A DNA stretch of 64,000 nt from positions 5,469,682 through 5,533,681 of the forward strand of contig NC_045151.1 of NCBI RefSeq assembly GCF_008831285.2, read 5' to 3'. This DNA comes from Nymphaea colorata (taxonomy: Eukaryota > Streptophyta > Magnoliopsida > Nymphaeales > Nymphaeaceae). Under the pieces are notes generated by a model. The model saw only the letters and a program-made list of their open reading frames with translations, did no database searches and was not told where the DNA came from. This document shows, piece by piece, positions 38,347 through 48,872 of this stretch (position 1 is the first letter of the stretch; every line of letters starts with the position of its first letter). The position numbers were made by a program, and so were the translations under genes.

Positions 38347-39814
38347 AACCCAAGAACTATGTTTATCATTGATGCATTTCGTTTTAACTTAAACATCTTT
38401 TTGATTCTATATGCGGTGTAGAAAATATTGAAAGTTTGGAGTTTCAAACTTTTGAAAAGGTTCTTGAAGAATTGCTTGAAAAAGTGAAATGTTTTGAGGA
38501 AAAAGTGAAACTAGTAAATATCATTTGAAAAACTTGTGAAAACATTTTGAAATCACTTTAGTGTTCTCTTAAGACTTTAAGTAGGTTTGAGATTTTGCTC
38601 TAATTCGGTTACCACCTAGCTAGAGCTCCATCCCTTCTTGCTTAAGTTCTTTTAGAGAGGTGCTTGTGATCATAAGTGAAATAAAGTGGGTGAGAATGCA
38701 TGAATGCATTTACTCTATATGATTGAAAAAAAGTAAAACATTCCTACCACAACATTCATCTAATATCATTCCTACCACAACATACATCTAAGATTTCGTT
38801 GTTATAATTATTATATATTGGGTCATTACTTGATTTGTGGTCTTATTGAAGTTGGTAAATAGAAAGTTCATAAGATGAGAATGTTAAGAAGAATACAAGA
38901 GATAAAACACTCTTATGAAAGGAAAGAAAGAGATATAGAGAAAGACATGCATATTTGTGTACATATCATCACATATAAAGAGAAAAAGATGTATTGATTC
39001 GAAGAGAAAGAGAGATTTTAGTGGAAAAGAAAAATATCATATGCATATATGGGTATGAGAAATGTTATAAGAGAAGATATTTGTCTTGAAAAGAGGAATA
39101 AATATTTGAAAGAGAGGAGATGGAACACATGTACATACGTATTCATGCATATATGAAAATTTATAAAATATAAAGTGAAAGCATAGAGAGAGAAAGATGG
39201 GGGTCATCATGTTGGCATAAATGTATATAACATGTGTATACATCCATACCTTCACAAGATTAAAAAAAATCAAGGAACAACTTAAAATTACCAACTTCAA
39301 ATTTAATGTGGGCCGGAGGGGAGCTTGGACTCATGCAAGAGTCTGAGCTAAGTCCCTAAGGCCATATTAGAAGGTTCTTTTTGAAAATGTTTTGGAAAAT
39401 ATGATTTATATAAGTATAGAATGTTATTATTTAGTTTGTTGTAAGGGCTATATTTCTTCCACCGTTGGGTATGAAAGAAAACAAGCAACATAACGAAGCA
39501 CTCGTTAGGGTTCCTAATGTGATGATTAAAAAAGAATCTAGCGCAAAATGTCATGAAAATGCATATTAATATGTACATTTTCGTGAGGGTTTATCCCGGG
39601 TTGGACAAGTCCCAACCTCAAAAATTAATATGAAAATAAAGAGTCCCCAAACCACACTCTCATTCCCGCCATACATTCACATGTAAGTAAAGAACCAAGC
39701 AATCATGCGTGCATAATTTATAGATAACATTCAAGGAATGAAAGAAAGAAAGAGAATGATGGAAAAAGCAAAGTTCAATTAGGAGGGAAGACATGATGTA
39801 ACTATGAATTGATA

Positions 39815-40570
39815 TACCACTTCATCTTCTCATGTTCCCGGTGCACTTTAGTATAGCCTCTTGACTCTAAAATAGAAATTGAGAGCTATCTCTTTTGGCC
39901 ATGGAGAAATGAGGAAGAGAGGAAAATAAGAGGAAACAAAAAAAAAACAATAAGAATGTATTCATGAAAAGAAAGAACATGATTAAAATGAAAGATCATC
40001 TCATCTTTCCATGCTCCCGGTGCACTTTGAGTATAGCCTCTTGTCTCTAAAAAGAGATTGAGAGCTACCTTTTTTAGCCGTGGGGAGATGAAGATGAGAA
40101 GAAAATATAGAAAGAGATACAATGTTATATTTAATAAAAGAGAAAACATGATTCAATCATGAAACGAAAGATCTTCTCATCTTTTCACACTCTCAATGCA
40201 CTTGAGCATAGCCTCTTGTCTCTAAAAAGAGATTGAGGGCTATCTCCTTTGGTCATGGGAAGAGGAAGAAGAAAGAAAAAAAAAAAAGAAAATAACAAGG
40301 ACAAGACTATTGAAGAAATGAAATAACAATAACAACAAAAATATATTCATTAAGGAAAAGAATAACAACAACAAGAATATATTATTGAAGAGAAGAAAGA
40401 GCAATAAGATATTAATATAGAGAAAGAACAAGAACAACAAGAATATTTGAAACAACATGATTTAATCATAAAATAAGATATCATCTCATCTTCTCATGCT
40501 CCCGGTGCATTTGAGCATAGCCTCTTGTCTCTAAAAAGAGGTTGAGTGCTATCTCCTTTGGCCATGGGGA
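39815..40570 (-). repeat. Four spaced copies of a cassette of about 110 bp in the LTR
   Basis: Each copy contains TCTCATCTT...CCCGGTGCAC...AGCATAGCCTCTTGTCTC, then AAAAGAGATTGAG and TTTGGCCATGGGGAGATGA. Copies begin near 39822, 39999, 40174 and 40484 and are separated by purine-rich, variable spacers. The right LTR has the same four near 52522, 52699, 52874 and 53183. Confidence 0.8.
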
Positions 40571-40912
40571 GATGAAGATGAGAAGAGAAAATGAAAACAA
40601 CAACAACACTATGTTTAAGAGAAAGAAATAACATAATAATAAGAACATTAATGAAAAGAAAGAAGAGAGAAATGAGAGAGATGAAGATTACATACCTCTA
40701 ATAGGAAATGACTTAAGGAAGATGAACACCTTCACTTGAAGATCCCCTTTTGAATGAAGCTCCAAAAGTGCTTGCTCTAAGTTTGAGAAGGAAATGAAAA
40801 GAGGAAGAGGGAGAGAGAGAGAGAGCTCAAGAGAAACTCTAAGTCTTCAAGTGAGAATACACTAGAGTTTCTCCCAAGGACCAATCTTGCTCAAGAGGGG
40901 GGATATGGGGGG

Positions 40913-40921
40913 GTATTTATA
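40913..40921 (-). promoter_or_regulatory. TATA box of the left LTR
   Basis: TATAAATAC on the - strand in the context CCTCTATAAATACCCCCCC, just downstream of the U3 tandem repeats; the transcribed leader would follow at about 40890 and below. Confidence 0.7.
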
Positions 40922-40978
40922 GAGGATTTTGGAGCCAAAACCCAAAATTTGAATTTTTTGACCTAAAAAGGCTAAAAT

Positions 40979-41590
40979 CACCCTCCAAAAGGAGATTTTT
41001 TGGCCAAAAGGAAGGGCAAATGAGTCTTGTCCACCCAAAAAGACTAAAACTACCCTCTAAAAGGATGTTTTTTTGGTCAAAAGGAGGGGTAAATTGGTCT
41101 TGTTTACCAAAAAGACTAAAATCACCCTCTAAAAGGAGGTTTTTTTGGTCAAAAAGAGAGGCAAATCGGTCTTGTTTAAAAAAGACTAAAATCACCCTCT
41201 AAAAGGAAGGTTTTTTGGTCAAAAGGAGGGGCAAATCGGTCTTGTTTGAAAAAGACTAAAATCACCCTCTAAAAGAAGGTTTTTTGGTCAAAAGGAGGGG
41301 CAAATCGGTCTTGTTTGAAAAAGACTAAAATCACCCTCTAAAGGAGGTTTTTTGGTCAAAAGGAGGGGCAAATCGGTCTTGTTTAAAAAAAAGACTAAAA
41401 TCACCCTCTAAAAGAGGTTTTTTGGTCAAAAGGAGGGGCAAATCGGTCTTGTTTAAAAAAAGACTAAAATCACCCTCTAAAAGAAGGTTTTTTTGTCAAA
41501 AGAAGGGGCAAATCGGTCTTGTTTAAAAAAAACTAAAATCACCCTCTAAAAGAAGGTTTTTTGGTCAAAAGGAGGGGCAAATCGGTCTTA
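40979..41590 (-). repeat. Nine tandem repeats of about 68 bp in U3 (left LTR)
   Basis: Unit core on the + strand: CACCCTCTAAAAGGAGG, TTTTTTGGTCAAAAGGAGGGG, CAAATCGGTCTTG (given in pieces). Nine copies; those nearest the TATA box are the most diverged. An apparent ORF in this tract is only a translation of the repeat. Confidence 0.9.
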
Positions 41591-41781
41591 AATGATTGAT
41601 TTGGATCTGAACTTGGGTTTTGGATCTAAAAGTAGTATTTTGGATTTAATTTGGGTCTGAGAGTTCTATTTTGGATTTAATTTGGATCTGAGAGTAGTAT
41701 TTTGGAAATCTTGTGCCTAAATTTGAATTTCGCATTTGGATAAAACATCATAGTCCTTTAGAAAAATTTGGGGTGATTACA

Positions 41782-41795
41782 GATGCCCCTCTTTG
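41782..41795 (-). other. Polypurine tract
   Basis: On the - strand AAAGAGGGGCATC lies directly before the TGTAATCACC start of the LTR. It primes plus-strand DNA synthesis. Confidence 0.85.
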
Positions 41796-41874
41796 TTAAT
41801 AAGCCGGTGTTAGCCGTGCTTAGTGACAAAGATAAACGCCACAAATTTTTCAAGCAAGATATTTTCATAGAGAT

Positions 41875-42175
41875 GTTTCAGGCTTTACCCCTTACTTGAA
41901 TGGGTTGTTTGAGCTTAAATTGCAGGTTTAACCTCTTACCTGCATGGGTTTGCCGATTTCAAATTCAGGATTAACCCCCCTGAATGGGTTGCCTTGACTT
42001 GCATCACAAGTTGAACCCTTTAACTGTGTGGGTTGCTTTGGCTTGTAGCACAGGTTTAACCCCTTTGCCTGCATGGGTTGCTTTGGCTAGCATTGCAGGT
42101 TTAACCCCTTGCCTGCATGGGTTGCCCTCATATTGCGGGTTTAACCCTTTACCTGCACGGGTTGCTCTCAAGCCC
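41875..42175 (-). repeat. About seven tandem repeats of about 45 bp before the polypurine tract
   Basis: Unit on the + strand like CAGGTTTAACCCCTTGCC, TGCATGGGTTGC, then a variable GGCT-type spacer. Located between the integrase stop and the polypurine tract. The old element has different short repeats in the same place. Confidence 0.85.
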
Positions 42176-42300
42176 TGAGCGATAAAAATAAAAATGCCCC
42201 AATGTAATTGTCATGTTTTACAACTGGGAAGAATGTAGATTGAATAGTCGATGTGGAAACACAAATGTTTGACATTGATTGGAAAATGAATACAAGAGAA

Positions 42301-45300
42301 CTAGGCATAAAATTTCTTGAGGTGAAGGGCATTAACAGGATCGGCAAATTCCACCCCATCAGCATCAATTAGTCGGTATGAATTGTGGGGCAAAACTTCC
42401 TTAATGACATATGGGCCTTCCCAATTTGGTGCCCACTTGCCTCGTGGTCGTCCTCTCAGGTACACTACAGATCGTAGGACCGAATCATTCACTTTGAACT
42501 GTCTCTCGATAACTGACTTGGCAAATTGTCTGGCTACCCTTTGGCGATAAGCTTCAGCATGTTCAGCCGCTTTTAGCCTCTTTTCATCTAGCAAATCGAG
42601 TTGCATTAGCCTTTTTTGTTGATATTGAGTAAGAGGGAGCTCTATGAGAGAAGCGAACTTCAAAGCAGGTTTCAACACATGTAATGGTAGAACCACTTCT
42701 GTTCCATAGACTAGCTCTGCTGGAGTGGCATTTGTTGGAGTTCTCATAGTGGTGCGATATGCCCATAGAGCATTGTGCATCTTTTCATGCCAATCTCTTC
42801 CTGTTTCTACTGTCTGTTCCAAGATGCGGATCAGGATCTTGTTGGTAGCCTCTGCTTGTCCATTGCCTTGGGGGTAATAAGGAGCTGAAAAATGGTGCGT
42901 GATGTGGTATTTGCTGCACAACTGCCTCATCTTTTCATTCTTGAAATGAGTTCCATTGTCTGATACTATATCATGAGGGACTCCAAATCTGCAAAGAAGA
43001 TTTTTGTGAATGAAGGACACTACATGACGTCCTTCCACCGTTCTAAGTGTGACGACTTCTACCCACTTGGTAAAATAATCTGTTGCAGCAAGAAAATACT
43101 TATGGCCGTTAGAAGCTGCAGGGGATATCGGTCCGACTACGTCAAAGGCCCACATTGAAAACGGCCAAGGAGATGTCACAGAATGCAAGTGAGATGCTGG
43201 GGCATGAATTACTAGAGCATGCAGTTGACATTCTTTGCATCTTTTGACAAATTGGTGACAATCTTTTTGCATGGTAGGCCAATAATACCCTGCTCGAATT
43301 ATTTGTTTGGTGAGGGTTTAGTAACCAACATGGCCTCCACAATCTCCTCGATGTGATTCTTCGATTACTTTCTTTGCCTCATCTTCATCAAGGCACCGAG
43401 AGTATTCAGTGCTAAATCCACGTCTGTATAATACCCCTGCTAGGATAAAGTACCTTGCTGACATACGTTGTATTGCTTTTTGTTCATTTTTAGACATTTC
43501 AGTCGGGAATTCTCCGCTTTCAATATACCTTTTGATGTCATGGTACCAAGGCGTATCCCCCCCTTGAATATGATGAACATGCGCCATCGTTTCAAAAGCA
43601 GGGTGTTCTAATCTTCCAATCTCAAAAGAGCGGATTGCTTCATTGGTTCGAAAAGTGATGATTGATCCTAAGCTCGCGAGGCCATCCGCAATAGGGTTAC
43701 CTTCTCTCTTTACGTGAGCCAATTGTACTTCTTCGAATTGACAGATTAAGGAGGTAGCAATTTCTTGATATGGCACCAACTTTTCATCTTTGACTTGTCA
43801 TTCTCCATTCACTTGGTTTATAATAAGCTGAGAGTCGCCGAAGGCATGCACTCTTTTCACTTGAAAACTCAATAAAAAACGAAGTCCTTGTATGAGGGCT
43901 TCATATTCAGCCATGTTATGGGTACATGGAAAATCAAGTTTCAAAGAGTACGGGATCATTTCGCATTCTGGAGTGATGAGTAAGATGCCTATGCCTGCTC
44001 CCATCACATTTCTGGACCCATCAAAGTACATCTTCCATGTCGAAACCGTTTCCAATCTTAGTACATGTTCATCTGGAAACTCATCATTTGTTCTGATTTC
44101 TTCGTACTGAGGGAAGTCTGCTAACTGATCCGCAATTGTTTGTCTTTTGATTGACTTTTGAGACACATATTCAAGATCATATTGCATCAACAGAACTTGC
44201 CATTTTGCGATACGCCCATTAAGGAATGGTTGTTCCAAGATGTACTTGAGAGGATTTAGTTTGGAGAGTATCTTGACCTCACAAGCCAATAAGTAATGTC
44301 TCAACTTCTGACACATCCAAACCAATGCCAGACAAGTTTTCTCTATTGGAGAGTACTTCTTTTCGTACTGAACAAAAGTCTTGCTAATGTAATAGATTGC
44401 ATATTCGATGCAACTTCCTTCCTCATATTGTGCCAAAAAGCCGCCACATGCTGACTCATTCACTGTGATGTAAAGCAGCAGTGGTCTTCCCAACGTTGGT
44501 GGTTTTAGAATTGGTGGATTTAGAAGGTATTTCTTGATCCTTTCGAATGACTGTTGGCATTCAAAACCCCATTCAAACTTGACACCTTTCCTCAGTAGCT
44601 GGTTGAATGGCTCGCATCTCATGGCCAGATTGGAAATGAATCATCTGATGGATTGGATTCGTCCTTGCAAGCTTCGCAACTCCTTGATATTGGTAGGTGG
44701 TGGCATATCGATTATTGCCTTGGCTTTTGTAAGATCCATTTCAATTCCCTTCTTACTGACCATGAAACCCAACAGTTTGCCTGACTCAACCCCAAACACA
44801 CATTTTTGAGGATTCAGGCGAAGCTTGTACTGTAAAAGCCTCTCGAATACTTGGGCAAGAGTTTCAATGTGATCTTCTCTTGTCTTGGATTTGATCAATA
44901 TGTCATCGATATATGCATCCATGATTTTATGCATCTGGTCATGGAAGATGGCGGCCATGGCTCTTTGATAGGTTGCTCCAGCATTCTTCAACCCAAATGG
45001 CATTACCGTGTAACAAAAAGTACCCCATGGTGTAGTAAAAGCGGTCTTAGGTTGATCTTTGACTGCTAATTTGATTTGATTATATCCCGAATATCCATCC
45101 ATGAAAGAAAACATTGCATGGCCTGCAGTACTGTCTACCAATAGATCAATGTTTGGAAGAGGATAATCATCCTTCGGTGTGGCTTTGTTCAAGTCTCGAA
45201 AGTCGATGCACAACCTAACTTTGCCATTTTTCTTGGGGACCACCACGATGTTCGCCAACCATTCGGGGTAATCGATGGCACGAATGAATTTTGCCTTTAG

Positions 45301-45745
45301 CAAGTCCTCTAGTCCTTCTTTTACAGGGCCTTCTAGTCGAGGGTCAAGCTTGCGCAATTTTTGCTTAATCGGCTTGCAATTAGGATTTAAGGGCAAACGA
45401 TGTTCAACCAATTGGGGGTCTAAGCCTGGCATATCTTCATAAGTCCAAGCAAAAGCTTCTTGGTTACTTATAAGAAAGTCCACCAATCTTTTCTTCTCAT
45501 TCGCTGACAAACTGGTGCCAATTTGAAGAATTTTAGGATCTTCACTGGTTCCAATATTAATTTCTTCAATTGGATCATTCACCAAAGATGAGGGATGCTC
45601 TTGTTTCTGAATCTGAGTGAATTCTGGTAATTCTGACTCGGGTATTGCCATAGGTTCCATTTCACCGACTGCTTGTTCGATAAATGCTTTCTGGGGGGAC
45701 TTTCGTGGAAAAAGAATAAATTGAGACATATTGAGTTCTGACATC
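42301..45745 (-). pseudogene. pol: reverse transcriptase - RNase H - second RNase H - integrase, three nonsense codons
   Basis: One continuous frame from about 45828 to 42301, with only three stops: 44643-44641 (TGA), 43800-43798 (TGA) and 43320-43318 (TAA). RT: RLCIDFRDLNKATPKDDYPL, FGLKNAGATYQRAMA and catalytic YIDD (near 44910). First RNase H about 44560-44080. Second, archaeal-like RNase H about 44050-43690 (MYFDGSRNVMGAGIGI, MAEYEALIQGL). Integrase: zinc finger with GGHVGY and CKECQLHA (43330-43200), then the D,D,E core WAFDVVGP, SDNGTHF and QGNGQAEATNK. It ends without a chromodomain. All three stops can arise by C-to-T or G-to-A transitions. The coding start is probably at the splice-like acceptor (45745) or the MSELNMSQF methionine. 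Confidence 0.93.
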
Positions 45746-45942
45746 CTGTAAAGAGGATAAAGGAAAGAGTTGGACGAAATTGACAACAAAAAAATTACTT
45801 GCATTTGCATATATATAAAAAAAAGTTCTTAGTTCATAGAATGGGTTCTCTCATGAGACGAGACAAAAAGATGTTCAAAATTACAAAATTCATGGGAGGA
45901 TTTTGAAACAAAATTGAATACTATCAGCCCCCAAGATCTTCT
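45746..45942 (-). other. Intron-like gap between gag-protease and pol
   Basis: gag-protease ends with TGA at 45945-45943; pol opens after the stop at 45831-45829. Both are in the same frame, so no frameshift would be needed. The gap ends in a strong acceptor-like sequence on the - strand (pyrimidine run, then CCTCTTTACAG/GATG at 45746/45745). Ogre elements are known to splice out an intron at this position. No convincing donor was picked; GAAG/GTGGCT upstream in gag (about 46050) is one candidate. Confidence 0.5.
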
Positions 45943-48717
45943 TCAAATTCCTTCATGATATCCCAGTCCTCTCATGTTCATCTGAAAAGATATGCTAATT
46001 GGTTGCAAGATGCCATCTTCATTTTTCCCAAGGCCAGTGAATGGACGGTAGCCACCTTTCAGAAGCAACTGAAAACCCTTGGGGTTTTTCATGAAATGAA
46101 CATACAATAGGTGTTCTTGGTAACTTGCACGATTGCTTGCAATAGCATAAGCATTCCCGGATGGTTCCTCTATCTCCATGTTCTGCATCCATTCTTCCAA
46201 AGGTCTGTCCTTTGTTGTTCTTATGCTCGGTACATCTACCGGATCAATTGGCCTAGGGAGCATAGGTTGCATCAACCTCTTGACCGGATCCTCAGCACGG
46301 ACAGTGATGACTGATGGACCAAAATTCCATTTTAGGCATTGATGAAGAGTGGATGGGATCGCTCGTACTTGATGGATCCAAGGTCGTCCCAAAAGCAGGT
46401 TGTATGATGGTGGTACGTCTACCACATGAAATACAATGCAATGGCTAGTATTTTCAATGATCACATTCATGTCGAGGGTACCTTTGCTGTTCATGCCTCG
46501 GCCATCGTATCCGTAGATCTTGGTATTATCAGAACGATATTCGTTTTCACGAAACCCCAATGTTTTAGCCGTGAGATCAGGACAAATATTCAAACCACTT
46601 CCTCCATCAATCAAAACATGTGGCACCGTCATCCCATTGACCTGAACAACGATGTAAAGAGCATCTTCATGGAAATATCCCCATTTTGAGAGGTCTTTTT
46701 CTGAGAAGGTAATTGACTGATTTTTAGAAGCTTGAATCGAGTCTCCCTCATCCATACGCTCTTCCAAGGGGAGAACGTCCAAATAGCATGGATCTTCATC
46801 TGAGGAGTCATTTGATGATTCGTCGCCTTGTAAGATAAAAGTCTTTGGAATCATAGGAAGTTTCTTGGGCAAACTTTCTATCCTGCCTTTCATCATAGCA
46901 ATGAAATCTAGAGGTTCCTTACCTTGGTCTACCACCATGATTTTGTGTGAGCTGCTCCCAATATAAGGTCGAATGTGCTCTTGTGGATGGTACGGAAGTG
47001 GAGTGACTGTAGTGATCATGGCTACTACCGCCTTTCCGTGGTCAGGGAATGGATTCCTTAGTATTTCAGGGGTACTATCATCACAAATCTTGAGATCTTT
47101 GTTGATGAAGTCTTGAATAATATTTTTGAGAACAAAACAATCCTCAGTGTCATGACCAGGGGTACGATGAAACTTGCACAGTTTTTCTTTATTTCCTCCC
47201 ATCATTTTCAGAGGCTCTGACACTTTTGGCAAGACGATAGTTCCTTTGGCGAGAAGGTATTCCAGGATCTTCTCCCGAGACTGGCTCAGAGGAGTGAATT
47301 TTCGGTCGTAGCTCCAACCTGGGTGTTTGTTCTTCCTTTCATCGTCGCCTTTGAGAATCTGTGTGTTCTTCTTGAAACTGACTCCCTTGTCATGCTTGTA
47401 GTTATTATCATGGTCCTTTCTAATGCCAGCATTGGCTATGAATTGTGCAGGCAGTTGTGTCCTTCCTCCTTTCTTTCCATCTTCTTTGTACTTAGGAGCA
47501 ATAATTCCATCAAAATCTCCTTCATCAATCCCTTCTTCTATCGAGTTTGCTTGTTCAATTAACTCAGCAAAGGTTTTGATCGGGGCATTGCGGATGAGAC
47601 TTTTCAAGGGTTGGGCAAGATTTTTTCTAATGAGTGACAAGGCTTGTGTCTCAGAAATGGGCTCCTTCATCTTATTGCATTGCATTCTCCATTTTTGGAT
47701 GAATTCTCGAGCCTTTTCTCCTTGTTTCTGACGAAGACTGCAAATGGTACTGAGGGTTGGAGCCATGGGAGCATTTTGTTCAAATCTTTCAACAAACATG
47801 TTAATCAACTTGTCAAACTCCTTTAGCTCGATTGGATTGATATTTTCTTTATACCATTGTGCGGCAATGCCTTCAAGACTTCTTGAAAAATATCGGAACA
47901 AACCTCTGTTATTTGTCCGAATTTTGTAGCAATCATTGAAAAAGGTTGAAAGATGAACGTGTGGACAGGTGGTTCCATCATATCTGATGAATTCTCTGGG
48001 CAAGCCTTTCACGTCTTCGTCTCCTTCAATGCCAAGGTAGTAGTCCTCACATGAGTATGAACGTTTCCCCTTCCCCCTAAGCTCAAGATTGTTCATTCTT
48101 TTCTCCATTTCGTAGAATCTGCGCTTAGTCGGACTTTCATCATCACTTGATTCGACCAATTCTGGCTTGGTCTTTTTCTTTTTGCCCTTGATCTCCTTTA
48201 CTTTTTCTTCAGAACTCTCACTGTCTGAGCTGCTGCTAGTGATGTATTTCTTTGTCTTTTTTACTTTCTTGGTAGGTTTTCTCTTCCTTTTGGGCTTCTC
48301 TTCCGAACTTTCAGTGGTGATAGGACTGGGTGAGCTGTTTTTTATCATAACATCTTTTCCCTTTTTATTTTTCTTTGTTGTCTTTTTCTTTTTGAGAGAA
48401 GACAGTTCGGGTTTTTCTTCCTTACTAGTTGTCGAATCTGAACTCAAATGGCCTTCATCCTCAACAAAAGACTTGTTTTTCTTCTTTCTTTTCTGCTTGG
48501 CAGTCTTTTCATTATCCGTCTCTGGAGTAACCATCAAAGCCTTTTGCTCTTCTTGCTCCTTCATAAATCGCTCCATGAACAAACGAAACATATAGTAAGC
48601 TTCTGGCTCGATTGCTGGGAGGCCAAGTGTTTCTGGACGGAGTTCAGAGGATGAAGCCTCGTTTTGAGGAGTCTGCTTAGCTTGCGATCTAGTTTCAACC
48701 ATCTTGTTGGCTTTCAA
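45943..48717 (-). CDS. gag - protease polyprotein with C-terminal G-patch (924 aa, intact)
   Basis: The start follows from the first ATG of the open frame. N-terminal 60-215: Lys/Glu/Ser-rich, low complexity. Gag capsid-like domain about 235-400 (WYKENINPIELKEFDKLI, LRQKQGEKAREFIQKW). Zinc-knuckle variant at about 512-526, CKFHRTPGHDTEDC, a CHHC rather than CCHC pattern. Aspartic protease at about 700-800 with VLIDGGSGLNICP (DGGS in place of DTG/DSG, as usual in Tat/Athila) and PSYNLLLGRPWIH. The last 45 residues, GYRPFTGLGKNEDGI and MRGLGYHEG, look like a G-patch, an RNA-binding motif also placed after protease in betaretroviruses. It makes the particle protein and the protease. The frame is complete, in contrast to pol and ORF1. 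Confidence 0.92.
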   Translation of the reverse strand: MKANKMVETRSQAKQTPQNEASSSELRPETLGLPAIEPEAYYMFRLFMERFMKEQEEQKALMVTPETDNEKTAKQKRKKKNKSFVEDEGHLSSDSTTSKEEKPELSSLKKKKTTKKNKKGKDVMIKNSSPSPITTESSEEKPKRKRKPTKKVKKTKKYITSSSSDSESSEEKVKEIKGKKKKTKPELVESSDDESPTKRRFYEMEKRMNNLELRGKGKRSYSCEDYYLGIEGDEDVKGLPREFIRYDGTTCPHVHLSTFFNDCYKIRTNNRGLFRYFSRSLEGIAAQWYKENINPIELKEFDKLINMFVERFEQNAPMAPTLSTICSLRQKQGEKAREFIQKWRMQCNKMKEPISETQALSLIRKNLAQPLKSLIRNAPIKTFAELIEQANSIEEGIDEGDFDGIIAPKYKEDGKKGGRTQLPAQFIANAGIRKDHDNNYKHDKGVSFKKNTQILKGDDERKNKHPGWSYDRKFTPLSQSREKILEYLLAKGTIVLPKVSEPLKMMGGNKEKLCKFHRTPGHDTEDCFVLKNIIQDFINKDLKICDDSTPEILRNPFPDHGKAVVAMITTVTPLPYHPQEHIRPYIGSSSHKIMVVDQGKEPLDFIAMMKGRIESLPKKLPMIPKTFILQGDESSNDSSDEDPCYLDVLPLEERMDEGDSIQASKNQSITFSEKDLSKWGYFHEDALYIVVQVNGMTVPHVLIDGGSGLNICPDLTAKTLGFRENEYRSDNTKIYGYDGRGMNSKGTLDMNVIIENTSHCIVFHVVDVPPSYNLLLGRPWIHQVRAIPSTLHQCLKWNFGPSVITVRAEDPVKRLMQPMLPRPIDPVDVPSIRTTKDRPLEEWMQNMEIEEPSGNAYAIASNRASYQEHLLYVHFMKNPKGFQLLLKGGYRPFTGLGKNEDGILQPISISFQMNMRGLGYHEGI

Positions 48718-48872
48718 GTATTCACCTTATGACATAAGAAAATAGAGTTATTGGATGGAAATGATGACAAAATGAAGGTTCATATTGCATTACAAGTTTT
48801 AAAAGTTACATCCATAGACACTAATAAAGATGACAACGACAGAAGGAATACAAAGTTGACAACATAAAACTT

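Larger units (their letters stand above)
38212..41781 (-). repeat. LTR, left copy (3' LTR of the complete unit)
   Basis: On the - strand it runs from TGTAATCACC (41781) to GATGCAAACA (38212), 3570 bp, with TGT/ACA ends. Upstream it is abutted by the polypurine tract and downstream by a primer site. Parts: U3 with nine 68-bp repeats, TATA box near 40917, and an R/U5 region with four repeated cassettes and a conserved hairpin-like block near its end (38289-38346). It differs from the right copy by small indels, for example a 7-bp CTTGAAG present here near 40733. Confidence 0.93.

Noticed and set aside
39037-40458. Hydrophobic ORFs that look like membrane proteins (- strand)
   Set aside because: They lie within the LTR and come from purine-rich simple sequence; the same occurs in the right LTR with differing frames.
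40917-41195. 92-aa ORF with a repeated DQKNLLLEG-like motif (- strand)
   Set aside because: It is the translation of the 68-bp U3 tandem repeats and changes frame with homopolymer length; the right LTR copy is already broken.
48167-48595. 142-aa Phe/Leu/Ser-rich ORF on the + strand
   Set aside because: Antisense of the Lys/Glu/Ser-rich N-terminal part of gag.
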